From positions 1 to 41,269 of the IMG/VR virus record IMGVR_UViG_3300042372_000619: DNA of 41,269 nucleotides, one strand, 5' to 3'. The position numbers and the translations under genes were made by a program. Of this stretch, positions 1 to 7,951 are shown one piece after another; the first letter of the stretch is position 1, and each line of letters starts with the position of its first letter. The DNA is from a virus. The notes beneath the pieces are model-generated. The model was not told where the DNA came from. It was given only the letters and a program-made list of their open reading frames with translations, and searched no databases.

Positions 1-127
1 TGCCCGGCCTGCTTCATCATTTCGGCGTTTTCCGCCATGGCGCGGGCCTGCTCGTCGCGGGCGCGCATCTCCGCCACCTGGGTGCGGCTGCGCATCGTCT
101 CCGGCGGCAGCGCCAGCGCCTCACCGG
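1..127. repeat. Terminal direct repeat, left copy (assembly join of a circular or terminally redundant genome)
   Basis: Bases 1-127 are identical to 41143-41269 at the other end. The repeat lies inside the portal gene, and joining the two ends keeps the portal reading frame open. A 127-base overlap inside a gene is what a k-mer assembler leaves when it closes a circular or circularly permuted molecule. It is therefore most likely an assembly overlap and not a biological terminal repeat. The unique genome length is 41,142 bp. Confidence 0.95.
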
Positions 128-1616
128 CGGCGCGCAGGCCTTCCTCGATCGCGTACACATAGACGCTGGACGGGTCGATATCGCGGGCGACCATCGCCAT
201 CTGGTGGGCGCGCTGGATGCTTTCCACCTGCCCCGCCTGCTGGGCGATGGCCAGCGGGCCGTTATAGTCCCAGTCCACGTCCACCCCGCCCAGTTGCGGC
301 GGCGGGCGCTTCAGCATGCCTTCCTCGGCCATCACTTCCAGCGTCCGGTCGGCCACCGGCCCCATCCAGTCGCGGTCGATCCCCGGCACAAAGCTCGACA
401 TGGCCCGGATGCGCAGATCCCGGCGGTCGCGGATCTCCTCGGCCGTCACGTTGGACGCATCGCGCAGGGTCATCCAGTCCGTGAAAAACGCCCGCTCGAT
501 ATTGCCTTCCAGCCGCTCCATGTAGGACGCGGCCACCTCGACGTTGCCGGCAATGTCCAGCTTCTGGATCGCCTGGCTGGCGTTCTGGAAGCCCAGCCCC
601 GCCGCATCATACTGGTTCACCGACCCGGCGCGCCGGTCCAGCGCCTTGCCGAACATGCGCTTGGGCACCATCAGCGGCGGATTGTTTTTCAGCTCGACGG
701 CCGTCTCCACGCCCTGCTGCAGCGAATGCAGCACCAGCGCCTCGGGCAGCACCCACCAGGCCAGGCCCGTCCCGTAGGCGGAGCCATCCTCCACATCCAG
801 CCGCGGCACGGCGTAGGGAAAGCTGTCATAGCCGCGTTCCGCCAGGATCACCTTCTCGTCGCGACAGAAATAGACCTCCGCCCAAGGCTTGGCTTCGGCG
901 AACGCGCCCGCCTCCCCGCCCCGGCGCGGATAGACCGCATGCACGATCGTCACGTTTGCGCGCGCCTTGGCCGTATTGTCGTCGGCCATGTCCCGCGTCC
1001 ACTTGTCGACGCCGTGATCGGGCCAGCGCATGACCGCCTTCCACAGCGGCAGGGTGAACTGGAAGAACAGCGTCTCGACCTTCTGGTCCTCGCCCTCCTC
1101 GATCCAGCAGGCGCGCAGCGGGCGCGTCTGATAGCTGGCCCCGAAACCGCGTTTCCGGCCCACCCACTGGATGGCCGTGCCGAACGCGTACAGCTCCAGC
1201 CACATCCGCGCCGAACTGGACACAAACCCCGACTGGGGCAGCATCATCGCGTCAAACACCGACCATTCGGTGTCGGACAGGTAGGTGATCGCCTCGCTCT
1301 CCAGCTCCGTGCGCCGCCCCGCCGCCACCAGGCCGCGCGCCACATTGGGCTTGATGAACGGGCGGGTGTTGGAGATCGCATAGGCCATGCCCAGCCCGGC
1401 CCCGCGCCGCAGTTGCACCGCCGGCACCGAGCTGGTCAGCCGCCGGCGCCTAAGCTCCGTGGGCTTCTGGGGCAGCATGAAGTCCTTGCGCGGCAGGAAC
1501 ACGTCCGCGATCAGTTGAAACTCGGCATCGCGCCCTGTCGAGATCCGCGTCTGGCGCAGATCATCGAAATGGCGATCCAGGCCCTTGAAGTCGGCCTTCT
1601 CGACCTTGACCGCCAT
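1..1616 (-). CDS. Portal (head-to-tail connector) protein, N-terminal part; gene continues at 41142-41061
   Basis: Forms the dodecameric portal ring through which DNA is packaged and ejected, and to which the tail attaches. The reading frame starts at ATG 1616 (MAVKVEKADFKGLDRHFDDL), runs to base 1 and continues through the circular join to the stop at 41061. The full product is 565 residues, close to the T7 gp8 class (about 535). The stretch YDSFPYAVPRLDVEDGSAYG followed by GLAWWVLPEAL is typical of the bacteriophage head-to-tail connecting protein family. The C-terminal part is a long Ala/Gln/Glu-rich helix. It starts four bases after the stop of the small gene before it and overlaps the next gene by one base (TGATG). 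The family call is from memory of sequence patterns. Function is well supported by position between terminase and scaffold. Confidence 0.93.
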   Translation of the reverse strand, partial: MAVKVEKADFKGLDRHFDDLRQTRISTGRDAEFQLIADVFLPRKDFMLPQKPTELRRRRLTSSVPAVQLRRGAGLGMAYAISNTRPFIKPNVARGLVAAGRRTELESEAITYLSDTEWSVFDAMMLPQSGFVSSSARMWLELYAFGTAIQWVGRKRGFGASYQTRPLRACWIEEGEDQKVETLFFQFTLPLWKAVMRWPDHGVDKWTRDMADDNTAKARANVTIVHAVYPRRGGEAGAFAEAKPWAEVYFCRDEKVILAERGYDSFPYAVPRLDVEDGSAYGTGLAWWVLPEALVLHSLQQGVETAVELKNNPPLMVPKRMFGKALDRRAGSVNQYDAAGLGFQNASQAIQKLDIAGNVEVAASYMERLEGNIERAFFTDWMTLRDASNVTAEEIRDRRDLRIRAMSSFVPGIDRDWMGPVADRTLEVMAEEGMLKRPPPQLGGVDVDWDYNGPLAIAQQAGQVESIQRAHQMAMVARDIDPSSVYVYAIEEGLRAAGEALALPPETMRSRTQVAEMRARDEQARAMAENAEMMKQAG

Positions 1617-1620
1617 GTTC

Positions 1621-1830
1621 TCAGATCCCCGTCGCGCCGGCCGCCCCGGTCAGGCTCCCGCGCGGCGCCGCCAGCGCCGAAGACGCAGCCCCGCCCAGGA
1701 ACGTCGATTGTCGCCCGCCGGTTCGCAGGCGACGCGCGCGCGCATCCGTGGGCTGACTGACCGGCGCAACGACCGGAGCCGGCATCTCAGGCGCCGGCGC
1801 GGGTTTCGGGCTTTTGACCTTGAAGCTCAT
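1621..1830 (-). CDS. Small Pro/Ala-rich virion-region protein
   Basis: A 69-residue protein starting MSFKVKSPKPAPAPEMPAP. It has a Pro/Ala-rich N-terminal half, then a basic stretch (TDARARRLRTGGRQ) and a Gly/Ala-rich end. Short proteins of this make-up (a proline-rich start, then an Arg-rich GR-S-T segment) commonly sit just upstream of the portal gene in podoviruses. No enzymatic function can be assigned. ATG 1830 gives the start that resembles such relatives but lacks a clear ribosome-binding site. GTG 1914, eleven bases after the tailspike stop, would extend it to 97 residues and fill the otherwise empty gap, so the start is uncertain. Its stop is four bases before the portal start. Confidence 0.7.
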   Translation of the reverse strand: MSFKVKSPKPAPAPEMPAPVVAPVSQPTDARARRLRTGGRQSTFLGGAASSALAAPRGSLTGAAGATGI

Positions 1831-1925
1831 GCCAGCATGATCGGGGGCGGTCAGGGGGCGTGGATAAACGGCATGATCGCCGGCCTTGGCCTTTGCGGCG
1901 CGTGGCTCCGTCACCGCAGCCCCGC

Positions 1926-4826
1926 CTACACGTAAGTCCCGGCGATCCTGACCGCTGGCGCGGACAGCGAACCGCGATTGAGCAGACCCGTCGTGTTGTT
2001 GTTCCACGTATCCGCTGTCGAGCCGTCCGCCGCCCCCACCGCGCCATAGAAGCACAGCTTGGGTTGCGCGCCGGTCGGGCCGCTGCCGTCCGCGCCGATC
2101 AGGTCCCGCTGGAACTTGTTGAACAGGGCCTGGCGGGCGGCTTCCGTCGAGACGTCCGGCAGGGTGTAGCCGTCGACGCTTCTCCCCCAGTCCATATAGA
2201 ACATGGATGGCTTCACGTCGCCGATCACAGGCGTCGGGCTGGCGAACAGCCGGAACGGGGTGGCCATCGTGGTGTCGATGTTCACGCTCGCCTGCGCGCC
2301 GTTGATGATGCTGTCCACCGCCGGCAGGGTGTCGTTCAGCATCCAGATCATCCGGTTGTCATCCGTCCGGGTCAGGTCGATCAGCCACACCCAGAGCTGA
2401 TCCACATCCAGCGCTGGCGAGGAGACCAGCCTGCGACGGGCGACGGTGCCGCTGGTGCCGAGCTGGACCGTGGGAACAGTGGCGCTAAACGAACAGATTA
2501 GCGACTGGCTCGCGGTGCCCCCGGTGCCGGTGAAACTGCGGAAGGCGGACACAATCGTGTCGATATCCATGTACGTGGCGACCAGCATACGGTCCACCGC
2601 CAGCCCCCCCTGCGACGGAATGGTGATGTTGGAATAGGCTGCGGACTGGTTGTCGACCTTGGTGTAGCTCAGCAGGCTGGCCGAGGTCACCGACCAGGGG
2701 AAAGTCGCGCTGTCGATCGTCAGGGTCGCCGTGCGATTGGTCAGGCCCGTGGTGATAGGCGCGCAGCGGATCCGCATCCACTTGTCGCGCTTCACGCCGG
2801 TGTAGGTGGTCACCTGGCTGCCAGCCCCGGTCCCGAGATAGTCGTCGGCAATCTGGAACGTCATGCCCGCGCCGGTGATCGACATCGTGCCCGTGCCCAG
2901 GCCGCCGAGAATCCGCGTCCAGGCCGTGAACGACTCCGTGGCCGGGTCCTGGTTGATCACCGCCGGGAACTTCACAAAGGGCGCGACGGCGTCGAGATCA
3001 GGCTCCAGCGTTGTCCAGTTGAACACGCTGCCCGCCTGGGGGCCGTCCGAAGCCGCCACGCCCGTGGTCGCAAAGCTGGAAAGCACCGCAGCGCGCGTCA
3101 GTGGCCGCGCAAGCGGGGCCGCGAAGACGTCTGCATAAGGGATGGTCGCGCCGTTGAAGCCGAGCACACTGTTCGACAGTATGTCGGCACTGGCCGTGCC
3201 TGCCGAAACCGTAATGACCTCGCTCACATTGTCGCGGATACCCACTTGCCCCACGGCATTGACGATCGTCGTGGCGACGATGTTCTGATTGTAGCTGGTT
3301 TCCGACACGTCGAACCGGACGTTGACATTGTTAGCGCACAGGAAGTTGCCGCTCGGGCCGAGGAACACCCCGTTGCCCTGCTGGCGGGTCAGGATGTAGT
3401 TCGCCAGGAAGTAGCCGCTGATGCCGTGCGCCCCCGCGAGCATGTCCGTGGTCAACCAACCGGTCGCCCCGCCGCCGCGCGCGCGCCCGGTGATAGCCAT
3501 GTTGCCTGCGATCATCAGGTCGATCGGGCTGGTGAACGCACCGCTGAAAAACCCCTGCATGAAGTCGGAGTGAGGGTCACAGGGATCGGACCCCAGCGCC
3601 CAGGCCTCCAGAAACACGTTACCCTTCAGAGTAATCCTGCTCGGCCGGGCGGCATCGCTGATCGGCATGATGACGCCATCGGAGTAGAGGCGATCAAAGA
3701 GGTTGCGCGCCACGGTCAGCTCGCCGCCCGTCGTCGGGATGATCCGGATGCCGGTGTAAGCGTTGGCAAACACCACGTCGCTGTATTGCATGTGGCCGGT
3801 GAGCGTGCCCGCGCCGCCATATTTCGTGACGCAGCCGGACGGCATCCACGAAACGAACGTGCGCTTCTTGTCCCACCAGATGTGCCACTGGATGATCGCG
3901 TTGGCCGTGGTGTAGCCGGTCCCGCCGTTGGCCAAGCGCGTCGAGACGATCCGCCCATTGGCCGTCGTCATATAGCCCTCAAAGCCGGTGCCGGTGCTGG
4001 CCGCCCGCGGGTCGAGGATGAGCGGCCATTCGCCGTCCGCGATCATGCCGGTGAGACCGTCCAGCCAGGCGGGAGGGCAATTGTCGCCCACGTACTGGTT
4101 GCGGTGGATGATCGCGCCGCCGTTGTAGGAGCTGCTGTCGATGTTCAGCTCCGTATAGGTGCCGCCGACCAGCACCGCCCTGATATTGGCCGCTTCCGGA
4201 TAGCGGTTTTCATACAGGCCGGGCGAGACCAGCACATCTGTCGGATCGTATTCGTGCGTGTGGTCGCCGCGATAGTTGCCGGTGAACTTGACCCCGATTT
4301 CAAAGTCCGGCGGCACGCCGGTCGTGCCATCCACGCGAAACGCCCCGTTGAGGTTCTGCGAGAAACTCAGCACCTGCCCTGCGGTTGCGCCACTCGCATA
4401 GGCCGGGTCATTGGGCTCCCAGCGCCGCGAGCAGATCCACATATGCCGGAAGCGGACCTTGTTGGTCAGGCCACCATTCCATTTGATGACGTCGATCACG
4501 GGACGGTTGTTTGTGTATTGTCCTGTGAACAGCACGTCCGCGCCATTGGCAGACGCATAGGCCGACGTGATCGTCCACGCCCAAAGCTCGCCGGCGCCGG
4601 TGTCAGGGAAATAATTGCCCGGCGCCAGCGCCACAATCAGGGTCTGCCCCGCGCCTTTGCCGGCCGTCACCGCCACGGCGTCCAGGTCCACCGCCCGCAG
4701 CTCGGCCAGATTGTTGATCAAGTGATCATAGGCAACCGGCAGGACGACCGCGCCCCCGCCACTCCCCAGCAGGCCCATGCGGCGAAACGCGCGCCGCTGT
4801 CCGTTGGCGAGAGATTTACTTGCCAT
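1926..4826 (-). CDS. Tailspike / receptor-binding protein with parallel beta-helix
   Basis: A 966-residue probable tailspike that would bind, and possibly cleave, surface polysaccharide. It begins with a short basic and glycine-rich head (residues 1-27). A long central section follows, of short beta-strand repeats rich in Asn, Gly and Thr with turns such as RITLKGNVFLEAW, CDPHSDFMQG and LMIAGNMAITG, which look like a right-handed parallel beta-helix of the pectate-lyase type. The C-terminal part (about 600-966) has the alternating pattern of a lectin-like or LamG-type beta-sandwich. Depolymerase activity is inference, and catalytic residues cannot be picked out by eye. It lies between terminase and portal, unlike T7 gp17. 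Its start overlaps the preceding gene by 11 bases. The phage carries a second fibre at 22083-24605. Confidence 0.8.
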   Translation of the reverse strand: MASKSLANGQRRAFRRMGLLGSGGGAVVLPVAYDHLINNLAELRAVDLDAVAVTAGKGAGQTLIVALAPGNYFPDTGAGELWAWTITSAYASANGADVLFTGQYTNNRPVIDVIKWNGGLTNKVRFRHMWICSRRWEPNDPAYASGATAGQVLSFSQNLNGAFRVDGTTGVPPDFEIGVKFTGNYRGDHTHEYDPTDVLVSPGLYENRYPEAANIRAVLVGGTYTELNIDSSSYNGGAIIHRNQYVGDNCPPAWLDGLTGMIADGEWPLILDPRAASTGTGFEGYMTTANGRIVSTRLANGGTGYTTANAIIQWHIWWDKKRTFVSWMPSGCVTKYGGAGTLTGHMQYSDVVFANAYTGIRIIPTTGGELTVARNLFDRLYSDGVIMPISDAARPSRITLKGNVFLEAWALGSDPCDPHSDFMQGFFSGAFTSPIDLMIAGNMAITGRARGGGATGWLTTDMLAGAHGISGYFLANYILTRQQGNGVFLGPSGNFLCANNVNVRFDVSETSYNQNIVATTIVNAVGQVGIRDNVSEVITVSAGTASADILSNSVLGFNGATIPYADVFAAPLARPLTRAAVLSSFATTGVAASDGPQAGSVFNWTTLEPDLDAVAPFVKFPAVINQDPATESFTAWTRILGGLGTGTMSITGAGMTFQIADDYLGTGAGSQVTTYTGVKRDKWMRIRCAPITTGLTNRTATLTIDSATFPWSVTSASLLSYTKVDNQSAAYSNITIPSQGGLAVDRMLVATYMDIDTIVSAFRSFTGTGGTASQSLICSFSATVPTVQLGTSGTVARRRLVSSPALDVDQLWVWLIDLTRTDDNRMIWMLNDTLPAVDSIINGAQASVNIDTTMATPFRLFASPTPVIGDVKPSMFYMDWGRSVDGYTLPDVSTEAARQALFNKFQRDLIGADGSGPTGAQPKLCFYGAVGAADGSTADTWNNNTTGLLNRGSLSAPAVRIAGTYV

Positions 4827-5118
4827 AAAAGCTGATATTCAGCTTCGCGCCGGCCACGGCCTCGATGAATTCGATCTTCGACAGGTCGCCGTCGTAGAAG
4901 AACGGCGCGTCGCCGGCCACCAGGATCATGCCGACGCCCGCCGCCGGGTCCGTCGTATCGTCCCGCCAGCGAATGTTCTGGGCTTCCGCCTGCAGGAGTG
5001 CGCCCAGGGCGCCTAGCGGAATGGGCGGGTTCAGCCCGCTGTCCGCCATAGCCTTCTTGGTCCCCAGGCTGGTGATCTGCGCATAGCCGAGCGGGGTTCC
5101 GCGTGAATGCACGTTCAT
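4816..5118 (-). CDS. Small conserved phage virion-type protein, 100 residues
   Basis: The product reads MNVHSRGTPLGYAQITSLGT and later AALIQAE-like (GALLQAEAQNIRWRDD), AAGVGMILVAGD and IEFIEAVAGAKLNISFYG. This is the pattern of a small all-beta protein common in podovirus genomes beside the terminase or tail genes. The repeated hydrophobic strands and the Trp-Arg-Asp-Asp motif suggest a small structural or tail-associated protein. No enzyme motif is present. ATG 5118 is chosen over TTG 5121. Its C-terminus overlaps the tailspike start by 11 bases and it begins six bases after the large terminase stop, so translation is probably coupled. It could be a tail-fibre attachment or chaperone-like protein. 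The sequence does not decide this. Confidence 0.72.
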   Translation of the reverse strand: MNVHSRGTPLGYAQITSLGTKKAMADSGLNPPIPLGALGALLQAEAQNIRWRDDTTDPAAGVGMILVAGDAPFFYDGDLSKIEFIEAVAGAKLNISFYGK

Positions 5119-5124
5119 CAATAC

Positions 5125-6612
5125 CTACTCCTGCAGGATCGTGTTCAGGGTCTCAGACTGCCCCCGCCCGCCGTCCTCGTGGATAAACCCGCCGCCCAGT
5201 CCCAGCCCCTCGATCCCGAGGGCGCCGTATTCGATGGCCTCCGCCGGGTGGCTGTGAATGTTTTTCTCCGGCGTCGGCGACAGCTTGTCGCCGGTGCGCT
5301 TGAACCGGAAACCGCCGGACAGGGCCTCGATCGTGCCCGGGCAGTTGTTGCCGATCAGGAACGCCGGCTCGCCACCCAGCACATTGCGCTGGAACACCTG
5401 GCTCAGCGCCGTGCGCCGCACTTTGGGGTCGTTCGACGGGGCCAGCAGCACTTCCAGCCCGGTATAGTGGCTCAGGATCTGCGCGAACGAGAGCTGCGCG
5501 TTCATCACCGACCGCGCCCGCGCTGACGGGTCCACCACGATCACCACCTCGGCGAGGTTTCCAAACCGGGTTTCGCGCACCCGTTTGATCTCGCCGGCGA
5601 ACTGCACCAGGTCCATCGGCGGCAGGATTTCCGCCAGCACGCGGAGCTGGCCGTTCACCCGCTGAATGAATTGCGCCGCCGGGTTCAGGGTGGCGCCGGC
5701 GTCGGCGCAGACCACGATCTGGTGGCCCGGCTCCGCCAGGATGGCGCGCTTGACCACCATGCGCTCGGCGTCGAAGTGTTCATGCACTGGCTGGCCGTGG
5801 CGGGTGTAGCCGGGCTTGTTCTCGACGAACCGCCGGATCGCCCAGGGCTGTTTCATCCGCTTGGCCAGGGCCTGATAGTAGTCCGGATTGATCTTGCGCA
5901 GGTTGTCGAGATTTTCCGCCAGGGGCGACAGGCCGCTGGGCTGGATGAACACCTCGTCGCCCTCCTCGGGCGTGATGTAAAAGCGCTTGTGGAACCAGGA
6001 CCCGATCACAGGGGCGTTGCTGTCGGCCCAGACGCCCGCATAGGCGGCCGGGCGGCCCGGTACGGGCTCGGGGCGGTCATCCGGCTCCGGATAGCGCCCC
6101 ACGCGGTTCTGGGCGCCCGCCAGGATGTCCACCGTCTCGTGGGTGTCCAGCTCGGGGATGATGAACGCCGTGGCCTCCAGGCCCCGGAAGAAGTCTTCCA
6201 GGTCGCTTTCGCCCACCGCGCGGCCCTTGACCTCGATATAAGCCGTGGTCCCGTCCGGACACGTCATGGTGAAGTTGTGATCCCAGGGGTCGCCCTTGGC
6301 CCCGGTAAAGCCCGATCCGCCGCCAGGCCCCTTCGTGCCCCACTCCTTGTCGATTTCCTTGAAGTAGCTGGGGGTGAACTGGTCCCAGAGGCGGCGGTAG
6401 GTGGTGCAGATCACCACAATTCGACACTTGCGCAGGCCGTCGATCGGGCTACGATCCTGCCATTGCGCAGCGCGGAGAATGCGACGGACCGTCTCGGTCG
6501 TCTTTCCCCCTCCCGTCGGCCCCACGATCAGGGCCAGATCCGCCCGGCTCTGACCATAGGCTTGCGCCTTGGGTCCAGCCGGTTTCCAGGCCGTCGACTT
6601 TTTCACATTCAC
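5125..6612 (-). CDS. terL: Terminase large subunit (packaging ATPase/nuclease)
   Basis: Motor that translocates DNA through the portal and cuts the concatemer. The protein is 495 residues, with a Walker A motif GPTGGGKTTE at 31-40. A likely coupling/ATPase motif CTTYRRLWDQF lies near 70-80, and AFIIPELDTHE near 149-159 sits in the Walker B position. In the C-terminal half, VVCADAGATLNP and EVVIVVDPSARA carry the acidic residues expected of the RNase H-like nuclease domain. The start is GTG 6612, supported by an AGGGGAG ribosome-binding site eight bases upstream. No ATG alternative fits the frame. It follows the small terminase gene after a 192-base gap holding a strong hairpin and G-runs. The T7-like/podovirus type is supported by the rest of the late gene order. 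Confidence 0.93.
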   Translation of the reverse strand: MNVKKSTAWKPAGPKAQAYGQSRADLALIVGPTGGGKTTETVRRILRAAQWQDRSPIDGLRKCRIVVICTTYRRLWDQFTPSYFKEIDKEWGTKGPGGGSGFTGAKGDPWDHNFTMTCPDGTTAYIEVKGRAVGESDLEDFFRGLEATAFIIPELDTHETVDILAGAQNRVGRYPEPDDRPEPVPGRPAAYAGVWADSNAPVIGSWFHKRFYITPEEGDEVFIQPSGLSPLAENLDNLRKINPDYYQALAKRMKQPWAIRRFVENKPGYTRHGQPVHEHFDAERMVVKRAILAEPGHQIVVCADAGATLNPAAQFIQRVNGQLRVLAEILPPMDLVQFAGEIKRVRETRFGNLAEVVIVVDPSARARSVMNAQLSFAQILSHYTGLEVLLAPSNDPKVRRTALSQVFQRNVLGGEPAFLIGNNCPGTIEALSGGFRFKRTGDKLSPTPEKNIHSHPAEAIEYGALGIEGLGLGGGFIHEDGGRGQSETLNTILQE

Positions 6613-6737
6613 CGGCTCACTCCCCTACCCCGACCCTTTTCAGCGCTGAGTTTGTTCCGGGCGACGAACCGTTGCATAAGATCGGCCTGCAGGGTCTTGC
6701 CCGCCGGAAAGGCCCCCCCAGGGGCAAACCGGGCGCG

Positions 6738-6781
6738 GAAATTTCGGGGGTGGGGGTGGGTCGACCCCTAGGGGGGTCGAC
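6738..6781. other. G-run tract plus perfect 9-bp hairpin in the terS-terL gap
   Basis: The 192 bases between the two terminase genes contain several G-runs on the plus strand (around 6746-6760 and 6771-6776), spaced so that a four-tract G-quadruplex is possible. They also contain a perfect inverted repeat, GTCGACCCC (6760-6768) and GGGGTCGAC (6773-6781), around a 4-base loop. No T-run follows on either strand, so it is not a classical terminator. Position beside terS makes a packaging (pac/cos) signal or an mRNA processing site possible. That reading is inference. The rest of the gap shows nothing recognisable. Confidence 0.55.
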
Positions 6782-6804
6782 GGCGCGGACCCCGCCTCTG
6801 ATTT

Positions 6805-7455
6805 TCAATCAGCGGCGCGGGCGTCTGGTTCGTCAACGAATTCAAGGGCCTGTTGCCCTTCGTGCGACTTGGACTGTGCGACTTGCCCCGCGCCCACGCT
6901 GAAAACTTCAATGAATTCAGCGTCGGTCGCCTCGGATGGCATGGCCTGCGCATAGCCCTCGATCTGGACCACGACCGACGGCGCCACGCCTTCGCCCTTG
7001 ACCTCCATGGCCAACGGCTGGCGCTGGTCCGTGTAGGGCAGGAGATCCGCCAGCTCATCGCCGATCATCTTCAGCGCATCCTTCAGCCCAAACCCCGCCG
7101 CCGCCTCACCGATCCGCTTGATCGATCGCTCTATGGCCCGGGCCACATCGTCCGGCAGTTCACCGGCCAGACCGCGCAGCTCCTCGCGCACGATCTGCCT
7201 TAGCCAGTCGTCGCGACCCTCCTGCGCCTTGCGCACGTGCTGGACCAGCTCCAGGGCTTTGTTCACCCGGGCCTTGGCCATCGATCCGCCGGCCGCCTTC
7301 AGCTCCGCCGGCGTCACCATGCACAAGGCCGCCGACTGCTGGGCCGCGCTGGCCCCATACTTCGCCGCGATGAACCCCTGCAGATCCTTCGCCCGTCGGT
7401 TGGTCGACCCCTTGGGCCTGCCCCGCTTCGCCGGAGCCACCGACCCCCCCGACAT
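6805..7455 (-). CDS. Probable terminase small subunit
   Basis: A 216-residue protein that would recognise the packaging site and load the large terminase. The N-terminus is strongly basic (MSGGSVAPAKRGRPKGSTNR, then RRAKDLQGFIAAKYG), with an AT-hook-like RGRPKGS core often found at the start of small terminases and other DNA-binding phage proteins. A helical middle follows, and the tail is acidic (SEATDAEFIEVFSVG and on). The start is ATG 7455, with GGGGAT seven bases upstream. An in-frame ATG 7476 lies in the iteron-like repeat region and has no good ribosome site. It is the first gene of the late operon and is divergent from radC. The call rests mainly on position before terL and the basic N-terminus, since small terminases are poorly conserved. 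Confidence 0.72.
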   Translation of the reverse strand: MSGGSVAPAKRGRPKGSTNRRAKDLQGFIAAKYGASAAQQSAALCMVTPAELKAAGGSMAKARVNKALELVQHVRKAQEGRDDWLRQIVREELRGLAGELPDDVARAIERSIKRIGEAAAGFGLKDALKMIGDELADLLPYTDQRQPLAMEVKGEGVAPSVVVQIEGYAQAMPSEATDAEFIEVFSVGAGQVAQSKSHEGQQALEFVDEPDARAAD

Positions 7456-7838
7456 TAAATCCCCTTGTTTAATCACCTTCCACGCCTTCCAAGCCGGTTT
7501 CTACGATTATCCGAACAATTTCTGATGGGTGGATACCTTGGAAGTTCTGGAAGGCGTGGAAGGTGGGTGTTTCATGTTGCGCGACGTTTTCGGCTCCTGA
7601 TCTCTCACGTGATAGGGCCAAGCGGTTTCCACGCCTTCCACGCCTTCCACGCGGTCAAGCCGTTGATCTTTCGCAACTTCAGATGGAAGGCCGCTGGAAT
7701 GTCTGGAAACCCCAGACCCGACGCGCAGAACGCTGCGCGGCCACCCTGCAGGTTAAGCCGGGAAGGGTCGGGGTTTGCATAAGAGGCGATCAGGAGCGCC
7801 CGCGCGGGTCCGGGTCAGCCCCCGAACCCTCAAGCGGC
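7456..7838. promoter_or_regulatory. Divergent control region between late operon and accessory operon (iteron part)
   Basis: No convincing gene lies between terS and radC (7456-7997, 542 bases). The left part is dominated by repeats of a 9-base unit, TGGAAGGCG, in both orientations. A GATAAT hexamer on the minus strand (7506-7511) lies between the repeats and could be the -10 element of the terS/late promoter, but no good -35 accompanies it. Bases 7710-7838 show no clear structure. Small frames here translate the repeats (FHAFHAFHAV) and are not credible genes. Confidence 0.5.
7474..7709. repeat. Iteron-like 9-bp repeats (TGGAAGGCG family)
   Basis: Four clusters are visible. CACCTTCCACGCCTTCCA at 7474-7491 has its exact inverted copy at 7548-7565 (18 bp, no mismatch, 56 bp apart). 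Three head-to-tail units lie at 7627-7652. A degenerate cluster TGGAAGGCCGC-TGGAATGTC-TGGAAA lies at 7684-7709. An extra half unit, TTGGAAG, lies at 7538-7544. Nine- to eleven-base spacing puts the units on nearly the same helix face. Such arrays are typical of replication origins or of operators for multimeric regulators. The binding protein is unknown; the DnaA-IV-like protein of this phage is one candidate. Confidence 0.75.
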
Positions 7839-7880
7839 GCGAGGCGCGCACCGCGCCCCAAGCGGGGCGCTGCGCCTCGC
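7839..7880. other. Large GC-rich dyad upstream of radC
   Basis: The outer arms GCGAGGCGC (7839-7847) and GCGCCTCGC (7872-7880) are perfect complements. Inside them GCGCCCC (7853-7859) pairs with GGGGCGC (7864-7870). The 42-base element would form a very stable stem-loop. It has no T-run, so it is more likely a transcript-processing, attenuation or insulating structure than an intrinsic terminator. It is followed at once by a second hairpin (7891-7908) and an operator-like dyad (7931-7951). Confidence 0.6.
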
Positions 7881-7890
7881 AGACCATGCC

Positions 7891-7908
7891 GAACGGCTGG
7901 CGCCGTTC
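7891..7908. other. Perfect 7-bp hairpin, GAACGGC/GCCGTTC
   Basis: Arms at 7891-7897 and 7902-7908 enclose the loop TGGC. It is the second of three consecutive dyads between the iteron cluster and radC. It could be a protein-binding site or RNA structure. The sequence does not show which. Confidence 0.5.
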
Positions 7909-7916
7909 GATGAGTG

Positions 7917-7951
7917 TTGACAGCCTCTCAAGTGTCCGCTAATCAGACACT
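7917..7951 (+). promoter_or_regulatory. Putative promoter with overlapping operator for the radC operon
   Basis: TTGACAG at 7917-7923 is followed after 14 bases by GCTAATC at 7938-7944. This agrees well with the Caulobacter housekeeping promoter (TTGACGS, 10-14 bases, GCTANAWC). The -10-like segment sits inside an inverted repeat, AGTGTC (7931-7936) and GACACT (7946-7951), with a 9-base spacer. A protein bound there would block the promoter. The start of radC is 47 bases downstream of the dyad. The operator differs from the repressor operators at 15243 and 16265, so a different regulator is expected, perhaps the small helix-turn-helix protein at 10800-11045. Confidence 0.55.

Noticed and set aside
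204-1760. Long plus-strand open frame of 518 codons opposite the portal gene
   Set aside because: It is His/Arg/Pro-rich nonsense typical of antisense frames in GC-rich DNA. The minus strand here encodes the portal. The same holds for the other long plus-strand frames at 3246-4835, 23049-24800, 25621-27825, 28442-31063, 30852-34403, 34622-36574 and 38014-39249.
7465-7782. Small open frame with FHAFHAFHAV
   Set aside because: It is a translation of the 9-bp iteron-like repeats, without a ribosome site or a protein-like composition.
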